This document shows positions 4,988 through 6,001 of a DNA stretch of 6,001 nt, piece after piece. Under the pieces are notes generated by a model, which was not told the DNA's origin, made no database searches, and saw only the letters and a program-made list of their open reading frames with translations. The stretch comes from Deltaproteobacteria bacterium. Lineage in GTDB: Bacteria > Myxococcota_A > UBA9160 > SZUA-336. The first letter of the stretch is position 1. The number at the start of each line of letters is the position of its first letter. The position numbers were made by a program, and so were the translations under genes. Where the stretch lies: NCBI GenBank assembly GCA_030673955.1, contig DAOVBF010000088.1, positions 1 through 6,001 of the forward strand, read 5' to 3'.

Positions 4988-6001
4988 ATGAGTTGGCTTA
5001 TTTGCTTCGGGCTCAGCATATGGCTGGTGGCCGGGCCGTCCTGTCCTGCGGCCGCGGATGTCAGTCGCGCCGATCCGCTGGAGGTCCCGCGGGGGCCGGG
5101 CCCTCGTCCAGAACGCAGCGTCAGCCTCGACGCCATGGAGCGCGTCGGCAAAGCGGAGGCGGCGCTACGGGACCGAGGCTACACGGAGCTTCCGCTGCTC
5201 GCCTGGGCGTTACTGGAGAAGGCCCGGGACAATGGGGGGGCGCCGGACATGGCCGCGCGAGCCCTGCTGCTCGCTCCCAAAACGCCCTCGGTCCGCTTCG
5301 AAGCGGCGAAGGCCCTCCGCAACCCCGCCGAGTTCGGCCGGGCGCTGCTCGCGCTCCCCGAGAGCTTGCCGGCACTGCTCTGGCTGATCACGCTCCTGAG
5401 TGGAGCGATCGGTGTGGGCCTGCTGGTGGCGGCCGTCGCGGTCGTGTTGGCGGGCTTTGGGCGTGTCCTGCCCCTTCAGGGCCACCAGCTCGGGCACCTG
5501 ACGGGTTTTCAGGATCCGCCTGTCTGGCCCGGGATCCTGGCCGCACTTGCGGTGCTGGCGCTGCTCCCTCGGATGGGGCTGGGGCTTTTCGTCGTGCTCG
5601 GGGCCGCGGGGCTACTTGCAGCGCTGCGTTTGCGGGTCCGCGAGGGGGCGTATGTGGCGTCCGCGCTCTTAGTCATGGGTCTGCTGGCGGGACCGCTGCT
5701 CGACCAGTGGGCGCGCTTCGTCGCATTTCCAGGTCACGACCGGGGGCTCTTTGCCGCCTGGAGGGTCGACCAGGCCCAGCCGCTGCCAGGCGACCGCGAG
5801 CAGCTGGAACGGGAGCTGGCGCGTCACCCCCAGGATGCTTTCCTGCGCCTGGCGCTCGCGACGGCCTGGCAACGCGAGGGTGCGTTCGCGCGAGTGGAGG
5901 CGTTGCTCGACCGCTTCCCGGACGGTGCACCCCGTCCGCTCAAAGCCCGGGCCTCGAACCTACGCGGAATGGTGCACCTCGCGCGTGGGCACCTGGATCC
6001 C
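4988..6001 (+). CDS. Exported multi-span membrane protein with TPR-like repeats (partial, runs off the right edge)
   Basis: The frame from ATG 4988 stays open for 338 codons to the last base, so the C-terminus is missing. I do not recognise a named family. Residues 1-23 form a signal peptide (WLICFGLSIWLVAG core, likely cut after PAAA). Residues about 46-125 are helical with a TPR-like pattern (LLAWALLEKA, MAARALLLAP). Four hydrophobic stretches follow at about 128-156, 178-195, 198-213 and 221-238. After them residues about 265-338 are again TPR-like (LERELARHPQDAFLRLALATAWQREG, then NLRGMVHLARGHLDP). If the signal is cleaved and there are four spans, both repeat domains face the periplasm. 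That suggests a scaffold for an envelope complex, but this is inference. No Shine-Dalgarno is evident; the nearest G-rich run (4964-4968) is 19 nt away. An in-frame GTG at 4910 is possible but would bury the signal peptide. Confidence 0.75.
   Translation, partial: MSWLICFGLSIWLVAGPSCPAAADVSRADPLEVPRGPGPRPERSVSLDAMERVGKAEAALRDRGYTELPLLAWALLEKARDNGGAPDMAARALLLAPKTPSVRFEAAKALRNPAEFGRALLALPESLPALLWLITLLSGAIGVGLLVAAVAVVLAGFGRVLPLQGHQLGHLTGFQDPPVWPGILAALAVLALLPRMGLGLFVVLGAAGLLAALRLRVREGAYVASALLVMGLLAGPLLDQWARFVAFPGHDRGLFAAWRVDQAQPLPGDREQLERELARHPQDAFLRLALATAWQREGAFARVEALLDRFPDGAPRPLKARASNLRGMVHLARGHLDP

Noticed and set aside
5058..5387. A 109-codon plus-strand open frame within the last gene
   Set aside because: It is in a different frame from the 338-codon open frame that begins at 4988 with a signal peptide and continues to the edge; its Arg/Ser-rich translation is typical of an out-of-frame read.

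Overview
The window is high-GC, densely coded DNA from a Gram-negative bacterium. It has an LptE-type outer-membrane lipoprotein, a full-length MurJ flippase, and the order lptE-holA-rpsT-murJ, which I associate with deltaproteobacterial lineages in the broad sense (Myxococcota, Desulfobacterota and relatives). The lineage is an inference from gene order and base composition, not from a search. No mobile element, CRISPR array, tRNA or rRNA is visible.

Layout. Positions 1-66 are a short leader with a perfect 6+6 inverted repeat and a perfect TATAAT box just before trkA. On the plus strand follow trkA (67-1425, potassium uptake regulator), lptE (1427-1957, LPS assembly lipoprotein) and holA (1935-2930, DNA polymerase III delta subunit). 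They are packed with a 1-nt gap and then a 23-bp overlap, so they look like one transcription unit. rpsT (ribosomal protein S20, 2938-3198) lies on the minus strand and meets holA tail to tail 7 nt away. It is divergent from murJ (3197-4885, lipid II flippase). The longest murJ ORF begins with an ATG that overlaps the rpsT start codon inside CATG. After a 102-bp gap, a gene starting at 4988 runs off the right edge. It encodes an unrecognised exported protein with helical (TPR-like) repeats on both sides of about four membrane spans.

Function. lptE and murJ are both envelope-building genes (LPS export and peptidoglycan precursor flipping). holA and rpsT belong to replication and translation. 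trkA occupies the position just upstream of lptE that leuS holds in E. coli, so it is the least expected member of the run.

The most interesting signals are regulatory. trkA has no Shine-Dalgarno and a TATAAT placed so that its mRNA would be leaderless or nearly so. rpsT has a well-formed promoter (TTGACA, 17 bp, TATCTA) buried in the first codons of the annotated-length murJ, which suggests that murJ really starts at GTG 3266. Both TTGACA boxes sit inside near-identical short palindromes. I found no clear new multi-gene system; most of the window is conserved housekeeping sequence.
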